Shown here: positions 22,570 to 31,794 of the stretch, in pieces
Layout of the letters: each line of letters starts with the position of its first letter
How positions within the stretch are numbered: the stretch's first letter is position 1
The notes under the pieces: generated by a model
What the model was told of the DNA's origin: nothing
Databases searched by the model: none
What the model saw: only the letters and a program-made list of their open reading frames with translations
Origin: CAVZZG01 sp963779685
Lineage (GTDB): Bacteria; Actinomycetota; Thermoleophilia; Gaiellales; F1-60-MAGs149
Direction: 5' to 3'
NCBI GenBank assembly: GCA_963779685.1
Contig: CAVZZG010000003.1
Span: forward strand, 1,116,001 to 1,180,000
Length of the DNA: 64,000 nucleotides
Made by a program: the position numbers and the translations under genes

Positions 22570-23187
22570 GTGCAGGTCCTCGTCCCGGTCAAGGGTCTCG
22601 ACACCTGCAAGCAGCGCCTGGCCGAGGTGCTCGATCCCGGCCAGCGCCGGTCGCTGATGCTCGGGCTGCTGGAGGACGTGATCGAGCAGGCCTTTGCCGC
22701 CGAGACGGTGTCGGGCGTGAGTTGCGTGACGACCGACGAGGACGCCGCCGAGGTCGCCGTCCACCTCGGTGCGCGCGTGATCTCGGACGGCGGCCTGGCC
22801 TGGAACGAAGGCCTGCGCCACGCCCTGCGCCAGATCGCGCCCCGCCCGGCGGCGGTGGCGTTCATCTCGGCCGACCTGCCGCACCTGTCGCCGGGCGACA
22901 TCGACGCCCTCGCCGAGGCCCTCTCCGTTCGCGCCGTCGTCATCGGCCGCGCCCGTGACGGCGGCACCAACGCGCTCGCGCTGCAGCCACCGCACGCCAT
23001 CATGCCCGCGTTCGGCCGGCGGGCGAGCGCCGCCGTGCACGCGCGGCTCGCCGAGGCCGCCGGGATTCCCCCGATCGTGATCGACCGGCCCGGCCTGGCC
23101 TGGGATCTCGACACGCCCGACGACCTCGAGCACGCCATGACCGTCGGCACCGGCGGCCGTGATCGGGCCTGGCGGACGTCGTTGTGA
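22570..23187 (+). CDS. cofC: 2-phospho-L-lactate (or PEP) guanylyltransferase
   Basis: Activates phospholactate or PEP with GTP for CofD. The 205-aa product starts VQVLVPVKGLDTCKQRLAEV (GTG), the CofC signature, then FISADLPHLSPGDIDAL and GRARDGGTNALAL, and ends near WDLDTPDDLEHA. It lies 6 nt after the aminotransferase and overlaps the next start by GTGA, although its pathway partners cofD and cofE are 21 kb away. Confidence 0.93.
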   Translation: MQVLVPVKGLDTCKQRLAEVLDPGQRRSLMLGLLEDVIEQAFAAETVSGVSCVTTDEDAAEVAVHLGARVISDGGLAWNEGLRHALRQIAPRPAAVAFISADLPHLSPGDIDALAEALSVRAVVIGRARDGGTNALALQPPHAIMPAFGRRASAAVHARLAEAAGIPPIVIDRPGLAWDLDTPDDLEHAMTVGTGGRDRAWRTSL

Positions 23188-24398
23188 GCTCGTCGCGGGT
23201 CGTCGCCGACCTCCGCCGGCTGGCGGAGATCACCGGCGGCCCGGACGGGGCTCGCCGCGTGGCCTGGACGCCGGAATGGGCCGCGGCGCGCACGCTGCTG
23301 CACGAGCTGCTGGCCGAGCTGCCGGTGCAGGTCGAGGTCGATGAGGCCGGCAACCTGTGGGCCTACCTGCGGGGTGCATCGCCCGAGACCGTGGTGGTGG
23401 GCTCCCACCTCGACTCGGTCGCCGAAGGCGGATGGCTGGACGGCGCGCTGGGTGTGATGGGCGGGCTCGAGGTGCTGCGCCGCGCCGCGGCCGCCGGTAC
23501 GCCGCCCCGCACGGTGGCCCTGGTCGACTTCGCCGACGAGGAGGGGCAGCGATTCTCGCGCAGCCTGGTCGGATCCTCCGCCGTGTCGGGTGCGTTCGAC
23601 CCGCAGGCGTTCGCCGAGCTCCGCGACGCCTCCGGCGAGCGCGCCGAAGACGTCCTACGCGACTGCGGGATCGAGGTCGCCCGCATGCTCGATGCCCGCA
23701 ACCGGCTCGCCCACGCCGTCGCCTACTTCGAGCTGCACATCGAGCAGGGGCCTCGCCTGGAGCGCGAGGGCCTGGCCGCCGCGGCCGTCAGCGGCTGCGT
23801 CGGCGTCGTCCGCCAGCGGGCGACGTTCACGGGCCGGGGCGCGCAGGCCGGATCACCCATGGACGGCCGCCACGACGCGCTGGTGGCGGCCGCCCGCACG
23901 ACCGTCGCGCTGCAGGAGATCGCGCGCCGCTACCGAGGCAGCGGCACCGCCTCCACGATCGCGACCCGCCCCGGCAGCCCGGCCGCGGTGCCGTTCCACG
24001 CCGCTGCGGTGCTCGACGCCCGGCACGAGGACGCCGGGCGGCTGGCGGCGATGCAGAACGAGCTCGAGAGCGCCGCCCGCGAGGCTGCCGAGACCGAGGG
24101 CTGCGAGGTGGCGTTCGAGCCGATCTGGCGGATCGCGCCCACCCATTTCGACGCCGGGTTGGTGGAGATCGCGCGCGAGGCGGTCACCGCGACGACCGGG
24201 GTCGAGCGCACGCTGGTCAGCGGCGCCCTGCACGACGCCGCGGAGATGCAGAAGCGGATCCCCGCGGCCATGCTGTTCGTGCCGTCGCGCGATGGCGTTA
24301 CCCACGCGCCCGACGAGGACACGGCGCCCGAGCACATCGATCTCGGCGTCGAGGCGCTGGTGCGGGCCGTGACCCGCGCCGGCGAGCTACCGGGGTAG
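23184..24398 (+). CDS. Zn-dependent amidase/carbamoylase (M20; HyuC/beta-ureidopropionase type)
   Basis: A 404-aa M20-family hydrolase with GSHLDSVAEGGWLDGALGVM, DFADEEGQRFSRSLVGS, ELHIEQGPRLE, and GALHDAAEMQKRIPAAMLFV. This is the N-carbamoyl-L-amino acid hydrolase, allantoate amidohydrolase and beta-ureidopropionase group. With the aminotransferase and mmsA it would complete the lower reductive pyrimidine route (N-carbamoyl-beta-alanine to acetyl-CoA). GTG start, overlapping cofC. Confidence 0.92.
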   Translation: MSSSRVVADLRRLAEITGGPDGARRVAWTPEWAAARTLLHELLAELPVQVEVDEAGNLWAYLRGASPETVVVGSHLDSVAEGGWLDGALGVMGGLEVLRRAAAAGTPPRTVALVDFADEEGQRFSRSLVGSSAVSGAFDPQAFAELRDASGERAEDVLRDCGIEVARMLDARNRLAHAVAYFELHIEQGPRLEREGLAAAAVSGCVGVVRQRATFTGRGAQAGSPMDGRHDALVAAARTTVALQEIARRYRGSGTASTIATRPGSPAAVPFHAAAVLDARHEDAGRLAAMQNELESAAREAAETEGCEVAFEPIWRIAPTHFDAGLVEIAREAVTATTGVERTLVSGALHDAAEMQKRIPAAMLFVPSRDGVTHAPDEDTAPEHIDLGVEALVRAVTRAGELPG

Positions 24399-24409
24399 CA
24401 GGGCCAGCC

Positions 24410-24778
24410 TCAGGCGGTCGCCTGGAGACCGCTGTCGGGTGGGATCACCGCGCCCGGCTTGACCGCGTGGTGCGGCTTCTTGACGTAGCGGCGGTCGTGG
24501 AGATCGGCCATTTGCCGCCGTATCCGGTCGGCGAGACCGTCGATTGCCGCGTACATGTCGGCGTCGGCGTTGCGGGCGCGCAGTGTCTGCCCCCGCGTCA
24601 CCACCGTCGCCTCTGCCACCTGGGCGGCGGAGATCCGTGGGTTCCGCTCGATCGCGAGTTCCACGTCGATCACGCAGTCCCGGGTGAACAGGCGCGCCAG
24701 TCGCTCGAACCGCTTGTCGACGTACCCTCTGAGCGGGTCGGTGACGGGCAGGTTTCGACCTCGAACCTTGACCTGCAT
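24410..24778 (-). CDS. hpf: Ribosome hibernation-promoting factor, short form
   Basis: A 122-aa product starting MQVKVRGRNLPVTDPLRGYV, then DVELAIERNPRISAAQVAEA and ADMYAAIDGLADRIRRQM, the beta-alpha-beta fold of RaiA/HPF proteins that bind the 30S decoding region in stationary phase. The long-form dimerisation domain is absent. The start is the methionine of the family signature although the frame stays open upstream. Convergent with the carbamoylase gene. Confidence 0.94.
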   Translation of the reverse strand: MQVKVRGRNLPVTDPLRGYVDKRFERLARLFTRDCVIDVELAIERNPRISAAQVAEATVVTRGQTLRARNADADMYAAIDGLADRIRRQMADLHDRRYVKKPHHAVKPGAVIPPDSGLQATA

Positions 24779-24809
24779 TCGAGTTTCCCTTCCGCGAGTT
24801 TCTGCCTCC

Positions 24810-25523
24810 TCATCGTACCGCAGACGGTGCCGGTGTCCGGGCAAACGTGACGACATCGACACATCTCGCGCCGGCGCCTCGCAGGATGCGAGCGCAGGCG
24901 TCCGCGGTCGCGCCGGTGGTGTACACGTCGTCCACCAGCACGACCCGGCGGGGGCAGGGCCCGGCGGCGGCGAACGAGGCTCGGGCGTTCCGCCGGCGCT
25001 CACGGCGATCGAGGCCACGCTGGGGCCGACGGCCCGTGCGGCGCAGCACGTCGGCCACCGCGACGCCCCACTCCTCGGCCAGTAGTGAAGCGAGCGCCGC
25101 CGGCGGGTCGACGCCTCGCCAGCGGGCCCGGTCGCGATCGGACGGCACCGCCACGATCGCGTCGGCGGCCGGTGCCGCGATCACCTCGCAGACGACGCGT
25201 GCCGCAGTCTCCGCGAGCCGGCGCAGACCGCGGTCCTTCCAGCACGCGACGATCCGCGCCGCGCGCGCGTCGAGCTCGACGGCGGCACTCGCCGACCGGA
25301 ACGCCAGGCGCCGCCCGGCACACTCGCGGCAGTCCGCGACCTGGAGCACCGTGGGCCGGCCACAGCGCGCGCAGCGACGGTCGCCGATCCGCAGCAGCCG
25401 GCCGCTGCACGCAGGGCACACGAGCGGGCCGGGGGCGCGGCAGGACACGCATCTGCTGGGGGCGAGGAGATCGGCGAGGTCGATGATGGATGGTTGCCGC
25501 CGCCCCGCGGCCGGCGCTGCCAC
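24810..25523 (-). CDS. ComF-family phosphoribosyltransferase-like protein
   Basis: A 237-aa product. The N-terminal zinc-finger cysteines occur as CVSC, CPAC, CARC and CREC. The C-terminal PRTase fold has VVLVDDVYTTGATADACARI, the PRPP-binding loop. RPQRGLDRRERRRNARASF is typical of ComF. Associated with DNA uptake in competent bacteria, with wider unknown roles. It lies 31 nt upstream of hpf, a common neighbour in actinobacteria. Confidence 0.95.
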   Translation of the reverse strand: MAAPAAGRRQPSIIDLADLLAPSRCVSCRAPGPLVCPACSGRLLRIGDRRCARCGRPTVLQVADCRECAGRRLAFRSASAAVELDARAARIVACWKDRGLRRLAETAARVVCEVIAAPAADAIVAVPSDRDRARWRGVDPPAALASLLAEEWGVAVADVLRRTGRRPQRGLDRRERRRNARASFAAAGPCPRRVVLVDDVYTTGATADACARILRGAGARCVDVVTFARTPAPSAVR

Positions 25524-25596
25524 GGGATGTCACGATCGAGTGGCGGTTTCGCCCCGAATGCAGGCACAACGCCGACGAAGGTGGCATAGTGGCCCG

Positions 25597-26499
25597 ATGG
25601 TGACCCGGAGCCATTCCGCGGGTCGGGCTTTCGGACGCGCCCCGCGTGCCCTGAGGATCGGCGCGTACGTGATCGCGGCCCTTGCGGTGGTCGCGGCGTT
25701 CGTGCTGCTGCGTCCGGGGTCGCACTCCAGCTCGCCGCCTGCCGCCTCCGGGCCCGTGACGCCCACGCTGACCCACCTGACGCCGCCCGGTGCGCCGCCG
25801 ATCAAGAGCACGACGGTGCGCCGCTGGGTGGTTGGGCCGGCGGCCCTGGCCTCGGTCCCGGTCACCTCCGCCGTCGCCAAGGCCGGCACGGGACGGGCCG
25901 AGGTCGCCCTCACCTTCGACGACGGCCCCTCCATCTACACGGCCGCGGTGCTGCGCGCCCTGCGCGCGCGTGGCGCCCGGGCGACGTTCTTCGTGATCGG
26001 CCGCCAGGTTGCCGGCAACGAAGCCCTCCTGCGCCGCATGGTCGACGAGGGCGACGAGATCGGCGACCACACCTGGTCGCACTCACCGCTCACCGCCATC
26101 GACCGCAGCGCGGCCAAGTCGGAGATCGCCGGTGCGGCGGAGGCGATCGTCTCGGCATCCGGCTCGCCACCGGCCGTCTTGCGGCCGCCCTACGGCGTCA
26201 TGCAACCTGGCACCAACCGGCTGGTGCGCGAACTCGGTCTCGTACCGATCGTCTGGTCGGTGGACACGCGCGACTACCGCAACCCCACCGCGCGCCAGAT
26301 CGTGCGGGCCGTGCTCTCGCACGCCACGCGCGGGTCGATCATCCTCCTGCACGATGGTGGCGGCGACCGCACCGCCACCATCGAGGCGCTGCCGCGCATC
26401 CTCGTCGGACTCCGCCACCTCGGGCTCCGGCCCGTCACCGTGACGCAGCTCCTCAACGACGCACCGCCCACACCCGGTGGGCTCGTCGAGAAGGAGTAG
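25597..26499 (+). CDS. Polysaccharide (peptidoglycan/chitin) deacetylase, membrane-anchored
   Basis: A 300-aa NodB-homology protein. An N-terminal TM segment (RIGAYVIAALAVVAAFVLL) and a Ser/Pro linker precede the catalytic domain. The motifs are ALTFDDGPSIYTAAVL, GDHTWSHSPL, PPAVLRPPYGVMQP, VPIVWSVDTRDYRNP and GSIILLHDGGGDR, all catalytic and metal residues present. It acts outside the membrane on N-acetyl sugars of wall polymers. Confidence 0.94.
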   Translation: MVTRSHSAGRAFGRAPRALRIGAYVIAALAVVAAFVLLRPGSHSSSPPAASGPVTPTLTHLTPPGAPPIKSTTVRRWVVGPAALASVPVTSAVAKAGTGRAEVALTFDDGPSIYTAAVLRALRARGARATFFVIGRQVAGNEALLRRMVDEGDEIGDHTWSHSPLTAIDRSAAKSEIAGAAEAIVSASGSPPAVLRPPYGVMQPGTNRLVRELGLVPIVWSVDTRDYRNPTARQIVRAVLSHATRGSIILLHDGGGDRTATIEALPRILVGLRHLGLRPVTVTQLLNDAPPTPGGLVEKE

Positions 26500-26517
26500 G
26501 CCGGGCCGCCGCGCCGG

Positions 26518-28091
26518 CTACGCCGCGTCGCGCAGCTCTTGGCTGCCGCCGTCGAGCATCGTGACGACGGCTTCGACGACGGCGGGGTCGAAGTGGGTGC
26601 CGGCCGAGCGGCGGAGCTCCTCGCACGTCGCGTCATGGTCGAGCGCCGCCTGGTAGTGGCGGCCGGCGCGGATGGCGGAGTAGGCGTCGGCGACGGCGAC
26701 GATGCGCGCGTCGATCGGGATGTCCTCGCCGGCCAGGGCGTCGGGGTAGCCGGTGCCGTCCCACCGCTCGTGATGGTGGCGGACGGCGTCGCGGGCGATC
26801 CGCAGCGACGACATGCTCGACACGATGTCCGCGCCGAGCTGGACGTGGGATCGCAGCAAGGCGCGATCCTCGTCGTCGGTGACGCGCCCCTGGAGCACGC
26901 GGTCGGGGACGCCGAGCTTGCCGACGTCGTGGAGCCAGCCGCCGAGACGACACCGCATGACGACCGCGTCGCCGAGGTCGAGGCTCGCCGCGATGTCGGC
27001 CGCCATCTCGGCGACCTCCTCGCAGTGGCGCTCCGGCGAGGCCTCCCGCACCGAGGTGGCGAGCGCCAGGCCACGGGCGAGCGTGATCGCCTCCGGCTCC
27101 TCCGCCACGAGCTCCTGCTCGGTCAGCGAGGAGAACGTCCGCAGCTGGTTGCGTCCGCCGCGCTTGGCGGCGTAGAGGCCGGTGTCGGCCTGATCGAGCA
27201 GCTCCTCGAACGTCGACGCGGGCGTCCAGAGGGCGGCGCCTGCGGACGCCGTGACGTCGAGGTCGGCGCCGTCGGGAAGCGGGATCGGACGTGCCGAGAT
27301 GGCGCAGCGGACGCGCTCGCCGATCCGCTGGAGCTGCTCCTCGTCGACGACGCCGCGCACCAGCAGCGCGAACTCCTCGCCGCCGAAGCGCGCCACGACA
27401 TCGGACTCGCGGACGGCTGCGGAGAGGCGGGCGGCGACCTCGATCAACACGGCGTCGCCGGCCGGGTGGCCGTAGGTGTCGTTGATGCTCTTGAACTTGT
27501 CGATGTCGAGGATGACGAAGCCGATGCCTCCGCTGACGACCGCCGGCCTGCTCGAGCGTGTGCGTGACGCACTCCATGAAGTAGCGGCGGTTGAACGCGC
27601 CTGTGAGGGCGTCGGTGCGGGACTTCAGCTGGGCCTCGCTGATGAGCAGCTCGTTCTCGACCTGGAGGTTCTGCGCCTCCGTGAGCGCGGCGAGCAGCTC
27701 GTCGTGGGCGCGCTCGGCGCTGCCCGCGTCCTTGAGGATGCCCTCGATGACCATGCTGTCGGCGTCCGGGGCTGCAGACGCCGTGCAGGGTGATGAGGTG
27801 CGGGTAGCCGTCCGGCATCATCGCGCGCACCGTCTCCCTGACCTCGGGGACGCCGGACAGGGCGGCGCTCAGCCAGTCCTCGAGCAGGCGCAGGTCCTCC
27901 TCGAAGATCCGGGTGCGCAGCGCCGCGATCGGATCGGCTTCCTCGACGCCGAGGAACGAACCGATCGGGCGGCTCTCGAAGGCGACCGTGCACCGGCCGG
28001 CGGCGTTGAAGTGCCATGCGAACAGGTAGTCGTCGACCGCCGAGACGATCGACACCAGGGTTCGCAGCAGCTGCTCGGTGCGGTCGGGCAT
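26518..28091 (-). pseudogene. PAS-like/GGDEF/HD-GYP cyclic-di-GMP protein with two frame breaks
   Basis: Pieces in order: MPDRTEQLLRTLVSIVSAVD with a sensor-like region, then AQLKSRTDALTGAFNRRYFM, then GIGFVILDIDKFKSINDTYG and ARFGGEEFALLV (active GGDEF), then HD-GYP motifs GWLHDVGKLGVPD and HHERWDGTGYPDALAG. Deleting one base near 27768 (a CCCC run) and one near 27540 restores a single frame of about 523 aa. It would both make and degrade c-di-GMP. Marked as broken; sequencing error is as likely as decay because both catalytic domains are perfect. Confidence 0.85.
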
Positions 28092-28138
28092 CGTGTGTGT
28101 GCATCGGCACGCCCTCCCGTTTCCTGAATACTTGGCGC

Positions 28139-29221
28139 GTGCACACCTTCTGGCATCCCCACGCGCTCCTTCACGACACCGGCTCCGGTCTGTTCGACAC
28201 GCCGGACCCCGGCTTCCTCGAGGTGCCCGAGCTCCACGCCGAGAATGCCGAGCGCGTCCGCAACATGCACGGCGCGCTGCGGTCGCTGGGCGACGTCCTG
28301 ACCTGGCGGGACGGGCGCCATGCCAGCGAGGACGAGCTCGCCTGGCTCCACGATCGCGACTACATCGCGCAGGTGCGCGATGCCTGCGGGACGTTCACGC
28401 GCGTCACCAAGACGACGGTGCTCGGCCCCGGCTCGTGGGAGGCGGTGCGGGCCGCGGCGGGCACGTCGATCGCCGCTACCGACGCGGTGGTCGGCGGCGA
28501 GACCGCCCGCGCCTACGCCCTTGTGCGGCCGCCCGGGCACCACGCCGGCCGTCGCACCGCAGACGGCTACTGCTTCTTCAACAACACCGCGCTCGCGGCC
28601 GAGTCGGCCCGCAGGGCGGGCGTCGACCGGGTCGCGATCATCGACTGGGACACGCACCACGGCAACGGCACGCAGTCGCTGTTCTACGACCGCGCCGACG
28701 TGCTGACGGTGTCGTTCCACATGCGGCACGGCTCGTGGGGGCCGAGCCATCCGGAGACGGGGGCGCCGGACGAGGCCGGCGAGGGCGCCGGCGAAGGGCA
28801 CAACGTCAACGTCGAGCTGCCGCTCGGCAGCGGCGACTCCCACTATCTCGAGGCGTTCGACCGCATCGTGGCGCCGATCGTGACGGCGTTCCGGCCCGGC
28901 CTGGTCGTGATCGCGAGCGGGCAGGACGCGAACCAGTTCGATCCCAACGGGCGTCAGTCCGTGACGATGGCGGGATTCCGTGCGCTCGGGCAGCGCGCGC
29001 GGGGACTGGCGGACGCCCTCTGCGACGGCCGGCTGGTGCTGGTGCAGGAGGGTGGCTATGCCCGCACGTACTCGGCCGCGTGCCTGCTGGCGACGGTGGA
29101 GGGCGTGCTCGGCCTGCCGGCGTCGCGCGACCCGCTAGCGTTCCTGCCCGAGGATCCGGATCATGCGCGGGCTGCAATCGAGCGGATCATCGCCGTGCAG
29201 TCCCGCTACTGGGAGGTGTAG
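28139..29221 (+). CDS. Class II histone deacetylase-like amidohydrolase
   Basis: A 360-aa arginase/deacetylase-fold enzyme starting VHTFWHPHALLHDTGSGLFD (GTG). Catalytic motifs are RPPGHHAGRRTADGYCFFNN, AIIDWDTHHGNGTQSLFYD, SFHMRHGSWGP, GQDANQFDPNGRQS and VLVQEGGYARTYSA. Bacterial relatives deacetylate acetylpolyamines or acetyl-lysine. It is followed 3 nt later by an aminotransferase, so a role in acetylated amine catabolism is a reasonable guess. Confidence 0.93.
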   Translation: MHTFWHPHALLHDTGSGLFDTPDPGFLEVPELHAENAERVRNMHGALRSLGDVLTWRDGRHASEDELAWLHDRDYIAQVRDACGTFTRVTKTTVLGPGSWEAVRAAAGTSIAATDAVVGGETARAYALVRPPGHHAGRRTADGYCFFNNTALAAESARRAGVDRVAIIDWDTHHGNGTQSLFYDRADVLTVSFHMRHGSWGPSHPETGAPDEAGEGAGEGHNVNVELPLGSGDSHYLEAFDRIVAPIVTAFRPGLVVIASGQDANQFDPNGRQSVTMAGFRALGQRARGLADALCDGRLVLVQEGGYARTYSAACLLATVEGVLGLPASRDPLAFLPEDPDHARAAIERIIAVQSRYWEV

Positions 29222-29224
29222 GCG

Positions 29225-30532
29225 TTGGAGACCATCGCTGAAGCGGTCGCCGCGGCCGAGGCTCGCTACGTCGGTCGCAACCCCGAGTCGGAGCGCCTTC
29301 ACGAGCTGCGAGCGCGCTCGATGCCGGGCGGCAACACGCGCACGGTCATCCACCTGCCGCCGTTTCCCCTGACCATCGCGAAGGGCGAGGGGGCGACGCT
29401 GACCGACGTCGACGATCACACCTACGTCGACTTCCTCGGCGAGTACACCGCGGGGCTCTACGGGCATTCCAACCCGGTGATCATGGCGGCGGTGCGCGAG
29501 GCGCTGGCGGACGGGATCGTGCTCGGCGCGCCGAACACCTACGAGGCGGAGCTGGCCTCGGTGGTGTGCGACCGGTTCCCGTCGATCGAGCTCGTGCGCT
29601 TCTGCAACTCCGGCACCGAGGCGAACCTGCTGGCCCTGTCGCTGGCGCGGGCCGCGACCGGCCGCGAGGCCATCATGGTCTTCGAGGGCGGCTATCACGG
29701 CGGCGTCTTCTTCTTCGCCACCGCAGAGGGCTCGCCGATCAACGTGCCGTTCCCGTACGTGATCGGGCAGTACAACGACGCCGAGGGCGCTGCCCGGCTC
29801 ATCGCCGAGCATGCGCACCGCCTGGCGGCGGTGATCGTCGAGCCGCTCCAGGGCAGCGCCGGGTGCATCCCGGCCGACCCCGCCTTCCTGCAGACCCTGC
29901 GCGACGCCACCCGCGCCCACGACGTGCTGCTGGTGTTCGACGAGGTGATGACCTCGCGCCTCTCGCACGGCGGGTTGCAGCTCGCGCTCGGCATCACGCC
30001 GGACCTCACGTCGCTGGGCAAGTACATCGGCGGCGGGCTGACGTTCGGCGCCTTCGGCGGCCGCGCCGACCTGATGGGGCGCTTCGATCCGTCCCGGCCG
30101 GACGCCCTCCCCCATGCCGGCACGTTCAACAACAACGTGCTGACCATGTCTGCTGGCCTCGCCGGGCTGACGCAGGTCTACACCGCCCAGGCGGCGGCCG
30201 ATCTGAATGCCTCCGGCGATCGTCTCCGTGAGCGGCTCAACGCCACCGCCGACGCCGCCGACGTGCCCTTCCAGGCCACCGGCCGCGGCTCGATGCTCGG
30301 CCTGCACTTCGGCCGCGACCCGATCCGCCGCGCCAGCGACGCCACCTCTCCCAACGACCTGCGCTCGCTGCTGCACCTCGACATGCTGGACTCGGGCTTC
30401 TCCTACGCCCGCCGCGGCTTCATCAGCCTCTGCCTCCCCCTCACCGCGGCCGACCACGATGCCTTCGTGGCCGCCTTCGATCGCTTCTGCACGGCCCGCG
30501 GCGACCTGGTTCGCGCCACGCTCGCGGCGTGA
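29225..30532 (+). CDS. Class III aminotransferase, glutamate-1-semialdehyde aminomutase-like
   Basis: A 435-aa protein beginning at TTG (METIAEAVAAAEARYVGRNP). It shows RARSMPGGNTRTVIH, FLGEYTAGLYGHSNPVI, FCNSGTEANLLALSLARAAT, VFDEVMTSRL and the PLP lysine in LTSLGKYIGGGLTFGAFGG. The start pattern matches GSA-aminomutase-like transaminases, but the heme enzyme HemL is usually more conserved and in a heme operon, so a catabolic transaminase is more likely. Probably in operon with the deacetylase. Confidence 0.9.
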   Translation: METIAEAVAAAEARYVGRNPESERLHELRARSMPGGNTRTVIHLPPFPLTIAKGEGATLTDVDDHTYVDFLGEYTAGLYGHSNPVIMAAVREALADGIVLGAPNTYEAELASVVCDRFPSIELVRFCNSGTEANLLALSLARAATGREAIMVFEGGYHGGVFFFATAEGSPINVPFPYVIGQYNDAEGAARLIAEHAHRLAAVIVEPLQGSAGCIPADPAFLQTLRDATRAHDVLLVFDEVMTSRLSHGGLQLALGITPDLTSLGKYIGGGLTFGAFGGRADLMGRFDPSRPDALPHAGTFNNNVLTMSAGLAGLTQVYTAQAAADLNASGDRLRERLNATADAADVPFQATGRGSMLGLHFGRDPIRRASDATSPNDLRSLLHLDMLDSGFSYARRGFISLCLPLTAADHDAFVAAFDRFCTARGDLVRATLAA

Positions 30533-30533
30533 T

Positions 30534-30568
30534 GCGGAGTTTCGCGGCACGGCACGCAACGCCGCACG
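30534..30568 (-). repeat. Inverted copy of the short GC-rich repeat, downstream of the SDR gene
   Basis: Positions 30540-30568 match, in inverted orientation, 29 nt of the two repeats at 31458-31531 and 31546-31619. It sits in the gap between the aminotransferase stop and the convergent SDR stop. Confidence 0.75.
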
Positions 30569-30599
30569 TGACGAAGCGCGCGCGCCGCGCGCGCACGGC

Positions 30600-31418
30600 T
30601 CAGATGGACGACGAGACCCAGTCGAAGCCCAGGACGTCGGCCAGGTACCGCTCGTAGGCCGCGGTGCCCGACCGGCCGACCGCGATCATCCGCTCGGCGT
30701 CCTCGCCGACCCTCACGTGCAGCGGCCCGCGATCCGCCGCCAGCCAGTCGACGATCGCCGTAGCCACCGCCTCGGGTGCGATCGCGACGGGCGACATCCG
30801 CGGGTAGACCTCGGCCGCGCTCCGGCGGAGTGCCGCGTACGGCCCGGCGTCGTCAAGGCCCTCCGCCGGAACCATGTTCGCCGAGAAGTCGCTATCCGTG
30901 AGCCCCGGCTGCACGCTCGCGACGCGGATGCCGAACCGCCCGACCTCCAGCTCGAGCGTCCAGGTCAACCCTTCGACCGCGAACTTGCTGGCCCGGTAGG
31001 CGCCGATGTTCGGGAACGGCACCTGGCCACCGAACGATGAGACGTTGACGATCGCCCCACCGCCCCGCGCCCGCAGCGGCCCGAGCGCGAGCCGGCACAG
31101 GCGCCACACGGCGAAGACGTTGACCTCGAACTGCCGCCGCAGCTCGTCGTCGCCCACCTCCTCGACTGCACCCTCGAGGCCGTAGCCGGCGTTGTTGACG
31201 AGAATGTCGACGCCGTCTCCAACCGCGGCGGCGCACGAGCCCGCGTCGCAGACATCGAGCGCGACCGGCACGATCGCCGGATGGAGCCCAGCCAGGCGGT
31301 CAGGCGTCCGCGAGCCGGCCCGGACGCACGCGCCGGCGCTCGCGAGGCCCAGGGCCGTCGCACGGCCAATGCCGGTCGACGCCCCGGTGACGAGACAGGT
31401 GGCGCCCTCGAGGTTCAC
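30600..31418 (-). CDS. SDR-family oxidoreductase
   Basis: A 272-aa NAD(P)-dependent short-chain dehydrogenase. TGASTGIGRATALGLA (cofactor glycines), NNAGYGLEGAVEEV, NVSSFGGQVP, and the catalytic AYRASKFAVEG (Tyr-x-x-x-Lys) are present. Substrate unknown. The gene is bracketed by copies of a short repeat, which suggests it arrived or moved as a unit. Confidence 0.93.
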   Translation of the reverse strand: MNLEGATCLVTGASTGIGRATALGLASAGACVRAGSRTPDRLAGLHPAIVPVALDVCDAGSCAAAVGDGVDILVNNAGYGLEGAVEEVGDDELRRQFEVNVFAVWRLCRLALGPLRARGGGAIVNVSSFGGQVPFPNIGAYRASKFAVEGLTWTLELEVGRFGIRVASVQPGLTDSDFSANMVPAEGLDDAGPYAALRRSAAEVYPRMSPVAIAPEAVATAIVDWLAADRGPLHVRVGEDAERMIAVGRSGTAAYERYLADVLGFDWVSSSI

Positions 31419-31457
31419 AGCTCGGGCGAGTCTACCGCGGCCCCGGTGCCTCGCGAC

Positions 31458-31619
31458 GACCGCGCGGATCGTGACTGCCGCCGCGCGGAACGCGCCGTGC
31501 GGCGTTGCGTGCCGTGCCGCGAAATCCGCAGCCGGGTGCGCGCTCGACCGCGCGGATCGTCACGGCCGCCGCGCGGAACGCGCCGTGCGGCGTTGCGTGC
31601 CGTGCCGCGAAATCCGCAG
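31458..31619 (+). repeat. Two tandem 74-bp repeats upstream of the SDR gene
   Basis: Copies at 31458-31531 and 31546-31619 differ at only a few bases and are 14 nt apart. Each ends in a 34-nt segment found inverted at 30534-30568 on the other side of the SDR gene. No coding potential is evident. They also fill the space between the SDR start and the DUF1059-like gene. Confidence 0.85.
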
Positions 31620-31626
31620 ACCGAGC

Positions 31627-31794
31627 TCAGACGGGGTCGGGCACCTCTTCGGCGACGGCGAGGATGATGTCCTCGAGTTCGAAGCTCGCGTGCGCGTCGC
31701 GGACGTGGGCGTTGACCGCCTCCACCAGCCCCTCCTCGTCAGGACCCTCGATGACGGCGTCGCAGCCGGCCTCGAGGCAGCGCCAGCGCAGCAT
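31627..31794 (-). CDS. DUF1059-like small protein
   Basis: A 55-aa product, MLRWRCLEAGCDAVIEGPDE followed by a helix VEAVNAHVRDAH and an acidic end. The two cysteines and the AHVRDAH segment resemble small DUF1059 proteins of unknown function. Its ATG overlaps the R2lox stop by one base, so it is co-translated with the oxidase. Confidence 0.7.
   Translation of the reverse strand: MLRWRCLEAGCDAVIEGPDEEGLVEAVNAHVRDAHASFELEDIILAVAEEVPDPV

Noticed and set aside
29135..30559. A 474-aa minus-strand frame opposite the class III aminotransferase
   Set aside because: No conserved motif; the plus strand shows all PLP-enzyme signatures.
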